64,000 nucleotides of DNA from a bacterium. Its GTDB lineage: Bacteria > Hinthialibacterota > Hinthialibacteria > H5-UNCL2. Positions 18,594 through 29,500 of this stretch are shown here, in pieces. Location: positions 186,001 through 250,000 of the forward strand of contig JABTUV010000006.1 of NCBI GenBank assembly GCA_015075175.1, given 5' to 3'. Under the pieces are notes generated by a model. It had not been told where the DNA came from and made no database searches. It saw only the letters and a program-made list of their open reading frames with translations. The stretch's first letter is position 1. Each line of letters opens with the position of its first letter. The position numbers and the translations under genes are program-made.

Positions 18594-19785
18594 ATGAACA
18601 TTCTCTTTATCTCGCCGGTAGTGCCGACGGAGTGGCGGGGCCGGCGGCCGTTCAACTTTCTCCAGCATCTGGGCGCGCGGGCCATCGCGTGCGCCTGTTG
18701 TATCAACCCTATGGCAAGGGGAGGCGGAGGCGCCGCTGCGGACGCTGGGCGTGTCGGCGGAGCTGGCGCCCTTCTCGCGTGCGGCGGCGCTGGCGCGCGT
18801 CGCCCTGGCCCTGCCAACCCCAACGGCATTGCGCATCGCCTACTGTCAAAGCCCGGCCATGGCTGCGGCCATCGCCCGCGAACTGGCGAGCGGGCGCTAC
18901 GACCTGATCCACTGCGACCGCTTTCGTCTCTGCGGCGTCTTGCCCGCCGGGCCGCGACCGCCGGTCGTCTGGGACCTGCCGGACGCGCTCGATCTGTACT
19001 ATCAGCGGGCGCTGCGATTCGCGCAGAGTCCGCTGGGGCGGCTCGTTCCCCGGCTGGAGGGGCCGCGGATCGCGCGCCGGCAGGCGGCGCTCATGCCCCG
19101 CATGGCGGCCACGCTGGTCTGCTCGCCGGTGGACGCCGCCCACCTGGCCCGCCAAGCCCCTGGCGCGCACCTGGAAGTCGTCGAGAACACCGTCGATACC
19201 GACGAGTTTCACCCTCCTGGGCAGGAACGGCGCGGCGACCATCTCGTGTTTGCGGGGACGCTCTCGTATCTGCCCAACGTGGACGGACTCGGCTACTTCA
19301 TGCGCGACATCTGGCCGCGGCTCCGGGCGGGCCGCCCCCATTTGCGGCTGCGGCTGGTGGGAACGCGGCCGGGCAAAGTAGCGCGGGCCTTCGCGCGCCA
19401 ACCCGGCGTGGAACTGGTCGGCCACGTCCCCAACATGGCCGCGGAGATGGCGGAGGGGATTCTCGTCTGCCCCATCCGCGTCGCCAGCGGGACGCGCATC
19501 AAGCTCTTGGAGGCGATGGCGGCGGAGATGCCCATCGTCAGTACCAGCCTGGGCATCGAGGGCCTGTCGGTTCAGAACGAGCGGGAACTGTTGGTCGCGG
19601 ACGATGCGGCCCGGTTCGTTGCGGCGGTCGAGCGGCTCCTGTCTGACCCTGCCTTGCGCGCGCGCCTGGCCGAGGCCGGGCGCCGGTATGTCGAGCGACA
19701 CCACAGCCTGGCGGCGGTGGGAAGAAAGCTGGAGGCGGTCTATGAGCGGGCGTGCGCGTCGATCACGTTGAGCAGCGCGAAGTAG
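18594..19785 (+). CDS. Glycosyltransferase family 4 (GT-B), frame-interrupted near the N-terminus
   Basis: Starts MNILFISPVVPTEWRGRRP (ATG 18594). The frame shifts near 18680 (GHRVRLLYQPYGKG in a second frame) and again near 18720 before the main body. GT-B hallmarks: VVENTVDTDEF, VFAGTLSYLPNVDG, LVGTRPG and the nucleotide-sugar site GTRIKLLEAMAAEMPIVST followed by GIEGL. About 395 residues, normal for the family, and a likely enzyme of surface polysaccharide assembly. Its 3' end overlaps the convergent DNA methyltransferase gene by 46 bp. Confidence 0.85.
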
Positions 19786-20711
19786 CCGCGGCCGAACTCC
19801 TCCGAGAGGATGTCGATGCTGCCCCTCTTGGTCTCTCCCCGGCGGCGCAACTCGGCGTAGCGGGCCAGCAGGCGGGCGCGCTCCTCCGGCGTCCAGCGCC
19901 GGCCCCGGTTGGCATGGCCGTTCTCGGCGACCGGCGGCAGGAGCCGGAGCAGCGAACCTGGCGCGACCTCCTTCATGCTTTGCACCCCGTGGCGGAAGGC
20001 GCTCTTGGACAACTCGAAACCCACGATGCGCCGCCCCAGTCCGACCGCCACACGCGCCGTGGAAAACCCGCCCAGAAAGAGATCGCATACCAGATCGCCG
20101 GGATTGCTGCTGTATAGAATGACTTTCTTGAGAAGCTCCGTCGGCAGCTCGTTTTTATTTTTTCTCCTGCCGGGCTTGTACTCGCGGTTGATGATCCAGA
20201 CATCCTCACGGTCCAGGTAGTTGGCCGCCCCGCCGTCGGCGTTTTTGTCGCTCGGTCCGAAGCGGCAGTACGTATTGAAGGTGGGCCGCCGGCCCGGCTT
20301 GACGCAGTAGAGCAGATGGTAGTGCGACGAGACGTACTTGTTGGTCGTGTAGACGCCGAAGTTGTACTTCCAGATGAGGTGATTGACGAGCGCCAGTTCG
20401 GTCTCGGCCAGCGCGTTGAGGATGTCCCGCAGGTTGGAATAGCCCGACATGACGTAGAGCGAGCCGCCGGGCCGCAGGATGCGTTCCGCCTGCCGGACCC
20501 AGGCGCGGCTGAAGTGGGCGTACTGCGCCTGGGGAACCTCGACGTAGCCGTCCACCACGAACTCCTCCTTGCGGTGGTAGTGGCGGTGGAGGGTGTCGCC
20601 GGCGATGCCGTAGGGGGGGTCGGTGAGGATGAGATCGACGGCGCCGTCGGAGATATGCCGGCGGGCGCCCGTGACGGCGTCCTCGTTGAACAAAAGGGTC
20701 ATGGGTTTCAT
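19740..20711 (-). CDS. Site-specific DNA methyltransferase (N6-adenine/N4-cytosine, beta-type order)
   Basis: 323 residues from ATG 20711. Catalytic motif IV LTDPPYG is near the N-terminus and the SAM-binding motif I (DLFLGGFSTARVAVGLGRRI, GFELS) follows the middle region, the motif order of the beta class. After the methyltransferase core comes an Arg-rich helical tail (RRWTPEERARLLARYAELRR). No restriction endonuclease or specificity gene is adjacent, so it is probably an orphan enzyme. It converges on and overlaps the glycosyltransferase gene. Confidence 0.88.
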   Translation of the reverse strand: MKPMTLLFNEDAVTGARRHISDGAVDLILTDPPYGIAGDTLHRHYHRKEEFVVDGYVEVPQAQYAHFSRAWVRQAERILRPGGSLYVMSGYSNLRDILNALAETELALVNHLIWKYNFGVYTTNKYVSSHYHLLYCVKPGRRPTFNTYCRFGPSDKNADGGAANYLDREDVWIINREYKPGRRKNKNELPTELLKKVILYSSNPGDLVCDLFLGGFSTARVAVGLGRRIVGFELSKSAFRHGVQSMKEVAPGSLLRLLPPVAENGHANRGRRWTPEERARLLARYAELRRRGETKRGSIDILSEEFGRGYFALLNVIDAHARS

Positions 20712-20751
20712 GGCCGGCAATGTAGCTCGGGGATGGGCGGGATGCAAGCTT

Positions 20752-20851
20752 GTAGGGTGCGCACCGCGCACCGCCCGATCACGGTCCGGTAGGGTGCGCA
20801 CCGCGCACCGCCCAATCACGGTCCGGTAGGGTGCGCACCGCGCACCGGGCG
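20752..20851. repeat. Repeat family H copy 1: ~39-bp tandem repeat TAGGGTGCGCACCGCGCACC
   Basis: About two and a half near-perfect 39-bp units (TAGGGTGCGCACCGCGCACC then GCCCRATCACGGTCCGG) lie between the divergent methyltransferase and mreC genes. Each unit contains the palindrome GGTGCGCACC. A related array lies at 42884-43024. Confidence 0.8.
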
Positions 20852-20932
20852 CATTTTGCGATACACTTGCGCTCCGGTTTGGAGTACTAAAGAGGGCATC
20901 CAAGCCACGCCGGGCAGGCAGGAGTCTCTTTC

Positions 20933-21940
20933 ATGCGCGCAGGCCGGACGGACTCCGAGTTCCGCTACCGCATCCAGCGCAGCGAACGGCCCTTCAACTG
21001 GTCGCTGTTCCGCGGGCTGTTTCTGATCGCGTGCTGCCTGTTGCTGATCAGTCTCAACGTGCGGAGCGAGTTCGGCGACTCGCTTTCGTCCTACGTGGTG
21101 CTGCCGTTGAACTACATCTATGGGCAGGCGCGGGAGGGCGTCCTGTCGGCAGGGGACGCGGTGGCGCGGCACTGGGAGGCGGCGCGGCGGCTTGGCGCGG
21201 TCGAGGCGGAGAACGCCGATCTGCGCGACCAGTTGACGGCGCTGTCGCTGGAAGTGACCCAGTATCGCGCCATGGCGGCGACCTGGGGGTTGCACCAGTA
21301 TTTCGGGGAGGCGCGCACGTTGCCCGCCGCCGTGATTGCGGTCTCCGACGATCCCCTGCGCCGCACCGCGCTCCTGGACCGGGGCGAAGTGCACGGCCTG
21401 TCCAAGTACATGCCGGTGGTCGTAGCCGGCGCGTCGGGGGAACCCGTACTGGTGGGACGCATCGTGGAGGTGCGCCCGTATGCCGCCCTCCTCCTGCTCG
21501 TGGTGGATCCGCAGAGCGCCGTCGCCGCCGTCGTTGCCAACGAGGTTCTTTCGTCTACCGAGGTTCTTTCGCCTACTTCTCTCATTGCGACTACCTCTGT
21601 CATTTCGACCACCTCTCTCATTTCGACCCCTTCTGTCATTTCGACCGAAGGGAGAAATCTTGTCCACGGCATGGTGCGGGGGACGGGGGAGGGGTGCGTG
21701 GTGTCCGTACCCCGCGATGCCGAGTTGTCCGCCGGTGATCTCGTCTACACCTCGGGGCGCGGCGTCTATTTTCCTCCCGATCTTTACCTGGGTCGTATCG
21801 CCGGCCAGCATCCGGACGCGGCGGGCCTGGACCTGGTCTACCGGTTGGAGCCAGCCTTTCGCCTCTCCGACCTGCGGGAGGTCTTGATTCTGCCCAATCT
21901 GTATCGTGATGACGCGCAGAAGTTGGGGGTGGGGCCGTGA
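20933..21940 (+). CDS. mreC: Rod-shape-determining protein MreC with in-frame repeat insertion
   Basis: 335 residues: a cytoplasmic N-terminus, one transmembrane helix (SLFRGLFLIACCLLLISL), a coiled coil (AEN..LRDQLTALSLEV) and the periplasmic beta domain (VDPQSAVAAVV, VRGTGEGCVV, DLVYTSG). Between AVVANE and VHGMVRGTGEG there is an extra stretch of about 35 residues (TSVISTTSLISTPSVIST then EGRNL) encoded by repeat family C in frame. MreC scaffolds the elongasome with MreB, RodA and PBP2. AGGAG lies about 10 bases before ATG 20933. It heads the mreC-mreD-mrdA-rodA cluster; mreB is not in the window. Confidence 0.93.
   Translation: MRAGRTDSEFRYRIQRSERPFNWSLFRGLFLIACCLLLISLNVRSEFGDSLSSYVVLPLNYIYGQAREGVLSAGDAVARHWEAARRLGAVEAENADLRDQLTALSLEVTQYRAMAATWGLHQYFGEARTLPAAVIAVSDDPLRRTALLDRGEVHGLSKYMPVVVAGASGEPVLVGRIVEVRPYAALLLLVVDPQSAVAAVVANEVLSSTEVLSPTSLIATTSVISTTSLISTPSVISTEGRNLVHGMVRGTGEGCVVSVPRDAELSAGDLVYTSGRGVYFPPDLYLGRIAGQHPDAAGLDLVYRLEPAFRLSDLREVLILPNLYRDDAQKLGVGP
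21541..21662. repeat. Repeat family C copy 3, inside mreC
   Basis: 18-bp tandem units of the form ACCTCTGTCATTTCGACC end in GAAGGGAGAAATCTT. Because the unit is six codons long the reading frame is kept. Only the left half of the palindrome is present. Confidence 0.9.
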
Positions 21941-22439
21941 AGACAACCTGGCGGCTCGCATCGCCGCGACTGCTGTCACCGCGGCGGCTCCTGTCCCTGC
22001 GACAACTTTTGTCATTTCGACCGCTCTTGTCATTTCGAACGTTCCTGTCATTTCGACCGCTCCTGTCATTTCGACCGAAGGGAGAAATCCCCCTGCACCC
22101 TCTTGCTCCTCCCAGCACGACACGCAAGATTTCTCCCTCGGTCGAAATGACAACGGCGAGGACGCGCAGAAGTTGGGGGTGGGGCCGTGAAGACAACCTG
22201 GCGGCTCGCATCGCCGCGACTGCTGTCACCGCGGCGGCTCCTGTCCCTGCGACAACTTTTGTCATTTCGACCGTTCCTGTCATTTCGACCGTTCCTGTCA
22301 TTTCGACCGAAGGGAGAAATCCCCCTGCACCCTCTTGCTCCTCCCAGCACCATGCGCAAGATTTCTCCCTTCGGTCGAAATGACAACGGCGAGGACGCAC
22401 AGAAGTTGGGGGTGGGGCCGTGAAGACAACCTGGCGGCT
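21911..22439 (+). repeat. Amplified mreC-mreD junction (three copies of the boundary, two REP-C units)
   Basis: The segment GACGCGCAGAAGTTGGGG through the GTGAAGACAACCTGGCGGCT start of mreD occurs at 21911, 22161 and 22394 (offsets 250 and 233 bp). The two intervening units are near-identical, carry family C palindromes with 18-bp units, and stay open in one frame. The true mreC stop is in the first copy; only the third copy runs on into mreD. Confidence 0.9.
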
Positions 22440-22946
22440 GGTGGTTCTGGGCGTGGTTCTGTGCGGGGCGCGCTATCTCTTCGCGCCCGACCTCTGCGCG
22501 CGCCTGCCGGCCGAGTGGGCGCCGGCCTTGCGGCTGGAACTGCCGCTTTTCTGGTTCTCTATCTGACCTTGCGGGCCGATACCGGCGTGGCCTTGACCAC
22601 CGCCTTCTGGACGGGACTTCTGGCCGACATCCTGCTGTTGAACGCTGGCCTGCGGGCGCTGATCTTTCTTCTCGTCGCCATCGTACCCGATCTGTTGCGC
22701 AAGTATCTGCTGGTCGAAGGCTCCTCCCAGGCTGGTTCTTTCTCATGGGAGGTTGGCGCTGCTGGCGTTCCTGGTCCCCATCGTGGAACCGACGGAGCGG
22801 GCCTGCTGCCGCTCATGCGCCGGCCGGACTATTGGCGCGGGTTGGGCGTTTACGTTCTGTCCAACACGCTGTTCATGGTTCCGCTGCTCGGCTTACTGGA
22901 TTTTGTGCGGCGGCGGTTCAAACTGCTGGAGGAGGGAGAGCCGTGA
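22420..22946 (+). CDS. mreD: Rod-shape-determining protein MreD, frame-interrupted
   Basis: Begins with GTG 22420 (VKTTWRLVVLGVVLCGARYLF). Frame changes are needed near 22555 (to LVLYLTLRADTGVALTTAFW), 22740 (ALLAFLVPIVEPTER) and 22800 (LMRRPDYWRGLGVYVLSNTL). About 175 residues, highly hydrophobic, five or six predicted membrane helices, ending FVRRRFKLLEEGEP. MreD is an inner-membrane elongasome component. The stop overlaps the mrdA GTG start (GTGA). The 5' end is the third copy of the amplified junction. Confidence 0.8.
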
Positions 22947-24768
22947 AGAAGGCCGCGCGCGGCAAGCCCCAGGCGCCTCCTGCCGCGCCCAGGCGCACGT
23001 TGTGCGCCTGGGTGTGCTCGTGCTTGTGGTGGTCGCGCTGCTGGGCTTCCGCGTCTGGGTGCTGCAACTGGTGGAAGGCGAGAAGTATCGGTACCAGGCC
23101 ACGCTCAACTATCAGAAGGAAGTGGTCGTGCCGGCGCTGCGCGGCGACATCCTGGACGCCCAGGGCCGGCTATTGGCTGCCAATCGTTCCCGCTACGACC
23201 TGGTAGTGGACACGGGTCATTACAACACCAAGGTCCTGCACGGCAGCCTGTGGCGGTTGGCGCCGGTGCTGGAGCAGTCGCCGCGCGAACTCATCTCCGC
23301 TTTGGAACGCGCCCCCAAGGTGCTGGGCGAGGCAGTGCTGATCGCCAACGTCTCCGACGATCTGCGCATCAAGCTCCTGGAACTACAATCGGAATTGCCG
23401 GGCCTGTCGGTAGCCGAGAAGGCCCTGCGCTATTATCCCAACGGCGTGATCGGCGGACACGCGGTGGGTTACATCCAGGAAGTCAGCGCGCGCGAACTGG
23501 AACGCGGCCTGAGCAGCGAATACGCCGCGGGCGACATGATCGGTCGCACCGGCCTGGAGGCGGCGGGCGAGCCTTGGCTGCGTGGCAAAAAGGGCCGAAA
23601 AACCGTGCGCGTGTTCGCCAGCGGGGTCGAGGACACCCGCTTCTACAGCGACGAAATCCGCCCCGACGACGAGAAGGAGGTCCCCGGACTCACCCTTCAG
23701 AGCCATCTCGACCTGGACCTGCAGGCCCACTGCGAGGCGATTCTGGGCGCCTCGATCGGCAGCATCGTGGTGCTGGGCGCGTCCGGCGAAGTCCTGGCGC
23801 TGGCCAGCTACCCCCGCTTTGATCCCAACAACCTCACCGACTCGCGCCGGCGGACCATCCGCGAAAACCGTAACGAGTTCTTCGGCGCCATCGCGGGGAC
23901 CTGGGAACCGGGATCGGTCTACAAGATGGTGGTGGCCTACGGCGGCCTCCTTGAGGGCAAGATCAATCCGCGCGAGACCGTCTTCTGCTCCGGCAGCATC
24001 ATGCGGGGTAAATTCAAGTACACCTGCATGTCCAAGTGGGGTCACGGCAGCGTGGACATGCTCACCGCCATCCAGAAGTCGTGCAACGTCTACTTTTACA
24101 CGGTCGGCGAGCGTCTGGGCGTGGACAACCTGGAGAAGTACTCGCGCATGTTCAGCTTCGGCGCGCCGACCGGTCTGGACATTCCAGGCGAGACGGGTGG
24201 TTTCATCCCCTCGCGGGCCATGAAGAAGGCCCGATTCGGCGGTTCCCGCTACCACGCCTACGGCGAGTGGCTGCCGGGGGAGACGCTGCACTCGTCCATC
24301 GGGCAGGCGCTCACGCAGGTGACGCCCCTGCAGGTCGCCGTCTACGGCCACGTGCTGGCCAGTCGCGGACAGGGCTACCACCCCTCGCTCTTGTGGCGCG
24401 TATGGGACCGCGACCGGCTCGTCCACGAGTTTTCGCCCCGACCGCTGGACCCCATGCCCGTCGACGAGAGGGCCTTCGCCGTACTGGACGAGGGCATGTG
24501 GCGCGTGGTCAACCTGCCCAACGGAACCGCCTACAAGGCGCATCGGCCCGGCCTCTCCGTCTGCGGCAAAACCGGCTCCTCCGAGCATCCCGGCAGCAAG
24601 ACCCGCGGCGAGCCGACCCACGCCTGGTTCGTCGGCTACGGCCCGCGCGAGCATCCCCGCTATACCGTCGCGGTCTTTCTGGCCAAGGCCGGGCACGGCG
24701 GCGAATTCGCCGCGCCCCTGGCAATGGAGGTATTCGAGCGGCTCCTGGCTGATGCCCTTGCATCGTGA
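22943..24768 (+). CDS. mrdA: Penicillin-binding protein 2 (peptidoglycan D,D-transpeptidase MrdA)
   Basis: GTG 22943 gives VKKAARGKPQAPPAAPRR; a frame change near 23000 leads into the single transmembrane helix (VLVLVVVALLGFRVWVLQLV). The PBP dimerisation domain follows (VVPALRGDILDAQGRLLAAN, AGDMIGRTGLE). Transpeptidase motifs are intact: SxxK in GSVYKMV, SxN in KSCNVYF and KTG in CGKTGSSE. About 600 residues. It crosslinks peptidoglycan during cell elongation together with RodA, encoded next. Confidence 0.95.
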
Positions 24769-24816
24769 TCTTAATCGCAGTCGTGTTCGTGCTTGCAGTC
24801 GTGTTCACGCCAGCGG

Positions 24817-25016
24817 CCCGCTGTCATTTCGACCGAAGGGAGCAATCCTGCTATCCTCGCGGCATGGAGGGCAAGGCGAGGGGAGATTTCTCCCGTCGGT
24901 CGAAGATTTCTCCCTTCGGTCGAAATGACAGGGGCGTGTTCGTAATCGTGCTCGTGCTCGATTAAGAGTAAGATTATGAACAAGATTAAGATTAGGAGTA
25001 GGACTAGGATCAAGAA
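24817..25016. repeat. Repeat family C copy 5 followed by AT-rich hexamer run (family K)
   Basis: 24817-24935 is an inverted family C element (TCATTTCGACCGAAGGGAGC and its complement). It is followed at 24962-25016 by a purine-rich run of AGATTA/AGAGTA-type hexamers immediately before the rodA frame. A longer run of the same kind lies at 55014-55198. Confidence 0.8.
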
Positions 25017-25064
25017 ATGGGGACGCATTCGCGCAGTGGGGTTCTCGATTTCGCGCGTGGGCGG

Positions 25065-26479
25065 ATGATCCTTGACGTGGATTATCTGCTCATCGCGGCG
25101 GCGCTGTTTCTTCTGGCCGTCGGCATCTTCACGATCGCCGGGGCGACGCTGGATGACCCCCGGCCGGCCGTCGCCTCGCTCTGGAAAAAGCAACTGATCT
25201 TCGCCCTCGTGGCCCTGGGCGTGGGCGCGGCGGCGGTGGTCGTGGACTATCGCTGGCTGATCAAGTATGCCTATGTGTTTTACGCGCTCAGCCTGCTCCT
25301 CTTATTGGCGCTGTACCTGCCCGCCATCGGACACAGCGCCAAGGGCGCGCGCAGCTGGCTGGAGCTGCCTTTCGTCAACTACCGCTTTCAACCTTCCGAA
25401 GCCGTCAAGTTTGCGCTGATCCTGGCGCTGGCCAAACATCTCTCCGGCCTCGGGTCAGGAGACCCGAGCCACCCCCAGCGGTTCGCCTCCCTGCTCTCCA
25501 CTCTGCCGGCGCTCGCCTTGACCGCCGTGCCGGCCTTCTTGATTCTGATTCAACCCGATCTCGGCTCAGCCGTCATCCTGCCGCTGGTCGTCCTGGGGAT
25601 GCTCTACGCCGCGGGCTGCCCGGCGGGACGCCTGTTCCTCCTGTGCGCGCCCGCCTTGGCCGCCCTGCCCCCCATGCTCTGGCGACTGGAAGAGACCCTC
25701 TCCGGCCCCGCCTGCTTCTTCATCTTCTGTCGGTTTCCTGATCCTCGTCATTCTCTGAACCTCCGCCTGCGCACCCGGCCGGCGGAGATCGCCGTCCTGG
25801 CGGGGCTGGCCGTCGCCGGCTTCTGGATCGTCAGCGAGCATTTCGAGGACGCCTGGAACCACCTGCATCCCTATCAGCAGGATCGCATCCTCGCCTACCT
25901 CTATCCTGAGGGGCAACCAGAACGACCAGGGCTGGCAGGTGCACCAGAGCAAGATCGCCATCGGCTCTGGGGCCTGTCGGCAAGGGCTGGCGGCAGGGCA
26001 CGCAGAATCAACAGCGCTTCATGGCCGAGAAGCACACCGACTTCATCTTCTCGGTGCTCGCCGAAGAGCAGGGTTTCATCGGCTGTCTGGCCTTGCTTCT
26101 GGGATTCGCGGTAATCTTTCTGCGCGGTACGATGATCGCGGTTGGCAGCAGACACTTCGGCGGGATGCTGGCGGCCAGCGGAATCGTGGTGATTCTGGCC
26201 AGCTACGTCTGCTTCAATCTGGCCATCTGCATGGGGCTTCTGCCGGTGACGGGGTTGCCCCTGCTGTTCATCTCCTATGGTGGGTCGTCGCTTTTGACGG
26301 CGATGGCGGCGGTAGGGCTGCTGGTGAACATCCGCCTGCGCAGGAACGCAACGACGCCCCCTAACAAGGATTCTGCCGGGAGTCCCAAGACCTATGGGAC
26401 GCATGGGCCCTGTAGGACGCCGATCGCGGCGCATGCCAACCCGCTTTTTGGTTTGTCGGAGAATCTCCCCCGCGATTAG
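25065..26479 (+). CDS. rodA: Rod-shape-determining protein RodA (SEDS peptidoglycan polymerase), frame-interrupted
   Basis: SEDS family membrane protein with about ten helices. Recognisable blocks: QLIFALVALGVGAAAVVVDY, GARSWLELPFVNYRFQPSE, QPDLGSAVILPLVV, HPYQQDRILAYLYPE, VHQSKIAIGSG, FMAEKHTDFIFSVLAEEQGF and GLPLLFISYGGSSLL. Frame changes are needed near 25705, 25910 and 25980. It polymerises glycan strands with PBP2. The last ~40 residues (from RRNATTPPNK) are unlike the family and are encoded largely by repeat I (SPKTYGTHGPCRT). ATG 25065 puts the first helix directly at the start; ATG 25017 is an alternative with AGGA upstream. Confidence 0.9.
26380..26424. repeat. Repeat family I copy 2, inside the 3' end of rodA
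   Basis: Contains ACCTATGGGACGCATGGGCC and GTAGGAC, related to 18524-18570, 39588-39664 and 60543-60586. It is translated as part of the atypical RodA C-terminal tail. Confidence 0.6.
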
Positions 26480-26590
26480 ACTGTGTCCCAATCGTGGTGG
26501 ATGAAGCCTGCTCGAGATGAGAGACACCTGCCCGCGCGCCGCCCGTCCCGGCGGCACGGGGCGGCGAACGTGTGCGGTGGGAGCCGCGGG

Positions 26591-29500
26591 ATGAACCACT
26601 TTTCGTACTATGTGCCGCACGTGATCGCGCTGGGTTTCGGCGCAGCGGGTTTGTACGCCCTGACGGCGGGACTCCGGGCGCGCCGACGCGACCGTGCGCT
26701 CAGCCGGTTCGCCCTCTCGACCGCCGCGTTGGTTCTGGCCGCGCTCGTGTCCGCGGGGGGCCTTTGCTGGCGCGAGATGCGCTTCTGGCAGACGCAGACG
26801 CTGGACTACCTGGCGCCGCTGGAGGGTTGGGAGCTGGCCCGCGCCTGGGCCGCCTTCATCGTGCTTCTGGCCCTCGCCGTCCTCGGCTTCGCCCTGCTGG
26901 TGCGCCGACGCGGTTTCTGGCGCGTCTCCACGGCCCTTCTGCGCGTCTCCTTTCTATCCCTCATTCCCACCACGTTCCTGTTCTTCGACAGCTTCATCGC
27001 CACCAGCCAGCTGGTCTACAAGGAGACGGTCAGCGTCGTCCTCATCGGCATGATGGCGTTCTTCTGGGCGCTGCGCGCGCTGGGGTCGGGGCGTTTTCGG
27101 CTGCTTCTCACGCCGTACAACTATCCCGTGCTGCTTCTCTGGGCCGCCGCCGGACTCACGCTGGCCTGGACGCCGAGCCGCTACCTGACGCTACTCAACT
27201 TCGTCTATCTCTCCGCCTACCTGGCGATGTTTTTCATGATCGCGCCGGAACTGAAAGACCGCCGATACTTGCGCGTAGGCATGGGGGTATTCCTCTGCAC
27301 GCTGGTGGTGGTGGCGGCGGGGTCGGTGAGTCAGATGCTGCAATTCTACTGGGGGGGACTTCTTTTTGCGCCCGAGCCGGCCAACGTGCGGGCGGCGCTG
27401 GGCTCGACCATCGGCCACAACAACGCCGTCTCGGAAGTGATGATGATCGGCGTGATCTTCGTATTGGGCCTGGCGCTGCTGACGCGCGCGCCGCGGCGCC
27501 CGCTGTGGGTGATTTTGGCGACGCTGTTTCTGCTCGTGATCGTGGCGGCGACCACGCGCGGCGTCTGGCTGTCGCTGCCCTTGGCGGTCGCTTATTTCGT
27601 GCGTTACGCGCAGACGGGCTTCGGCACGCCGGCGGCGCCCGTTCCCTGGCGGCGCCGGGCGGGACGCTGGGTTTTCGCCGGCGTCCTGGCCGCCTTCATT
27701 TTGAGCGGCGTCGTCGTGGTCGTCAACCACGTGGCCCGCCGCCCGGGCGCGACCCACGCCATGGTCCCCCTCATGACCCGACTGTCGGAATTTTCCTACG
27801 AGATGAACGTCCGGGGGACCCGCCCCCGCCTCTGGACCATCGCCGTGGTGATGATCGCCGACCAGGTATCCCTCTCGCGCGACGAATTCGGCCAGCCGCC
27901 TTTCCTGGGTCAAGGACTGTCGGCCTTCAAGTGGCGCTATCCCATCTACCAGGCGCGCTTTTTCAAGGAGCATCCCAAAACACTGGTCTGGCCCACTCAC
28001 CTGCACGCGGACCGAATGCACAACGAGTATCTGCAACCGATCGTGGAGCTGGGCGTGCCGGGAGCGGTGTTTGTCATCTGGTTTCTCTTGGCGCACGCCC
28101 GCTTCTGCCGCATGGTGCGGGCGCTGCGGCCGGAGCGGGGGCGGAGGGTCTTGCAGATCACGTTTGCCGCGGCGCTGGTGGCGGGACTGTTGCACATGAT
28201 CGTGAACTTCAGTTTTCACGTGGCCCCGCTGGCGGTGCTGCTCATATTCAACTTCGCCGCCTTCGCTGCGCTCGGACCCACGCGGGTCCGCGAGTGGCGC
28301 TTCGCCGGCGCGCGCGACAATCCCACGCTTTTCGCGGCGGGAATGGTGCTGTCGGCGTTTGTCTGCGGATGGCTGCTCCTTTTCACCGTGCGGGTGGTTT
28401 ACGCGGAGTTCTACCTGCACCTGGGCCGGGTCTACCGCGACGCGGCGATCAACGCCGCGCAGAGCGGATCGGCGCGGGACCGCGAGCAGGCGCCGCTCCT
28501 GGCGCGGGGATGGAAGGAGGCGCTGGGGCGCGGCCTCGCGCACGTGCCCGGCGAGTACCACATCAACCTGGAGATGGCCCAGTGCTACATGTTTCTTTTT
28601 GACCTGGACAAGACCAACGTGCAGGTGGACCTGCTCCTGTCCGCGCTGACGCACGTCAACCGGGGGATGCAGGAATACCAGCACAAGAGCGTCTACTTTA
28701 CGCGGGGGCTGCTGTTGCGGGACCTGGCGCAGCTGGCGGCGACCCGGCGGTTGACGCCCACGCCCAGGATTTCCAAGTCCGACGTGGATTACCTGCGCGA
28801 GCGGGCGCTGGCCGACGCGGAGCGCGACCTGCGCCTGGCCTCGGACATGTTTCCGGTCGAGTACGCCGAGCCGGTGACGGACGAGGACCTGCGGCCGCTG
28901 CATGAGCTGGGCAAGCTGTATTACGTGCAGGGGCGGCACAAGGAGGCGTTCGCAGCCTGGCGGCGCATCCAGGCGCGGCGGCCCACCTACGCCGAGGATT
29001 TCCACCTGGCGGCGGCCCGCGAGGCGCAGCAGGCCGGCGCCATCCACGAGGCCGGCGTCAGCTACCACATCGCCCGCGAACTGGCGCCCCGGAACCCCGA
29101 CATCTGGAGCGCCTACCTCAATTGCTACCTGAGCATTCCCGGTCAGGGCGAGCGAGCGCTGGAGCTGGCGACCGAGTTCATGCAGGCCTTTCCCACCAGC
29201 GTGGCCGCCTTCGCCCAACTCTCTTACACCGCGCACGTCACCGGCAAGCCGGAGCGTGTCTTCAACCTGGCCACGCAGTACCTGGCGACCGTGGGCGCGC
29301 AGCCCGCCAACATCGACGAGATCATCATTTTCGGAGGCGTCCTGTACAATTACGCGCGCTGGGACCTGTTGGCGCGCTGGCTGGACGCGGTGGAAGTTCG
29401 CAGCCGCGAGCCGCGGCTGGTCCTGTTTGTGGAGAACTTCCGCATGGCCGCGGCGGTGCAGGAGGGAAGCTGGGCGCGCGCCGCCGCCTTGGCGGAGGGC

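Noticed and set aside
14010-22392. Regularly spaced repeats as a possible CRISPR array
   Set aside because: The units are 18-bp tandem or palindromic copies without unique spacers of constant length, and no cas genes are present.
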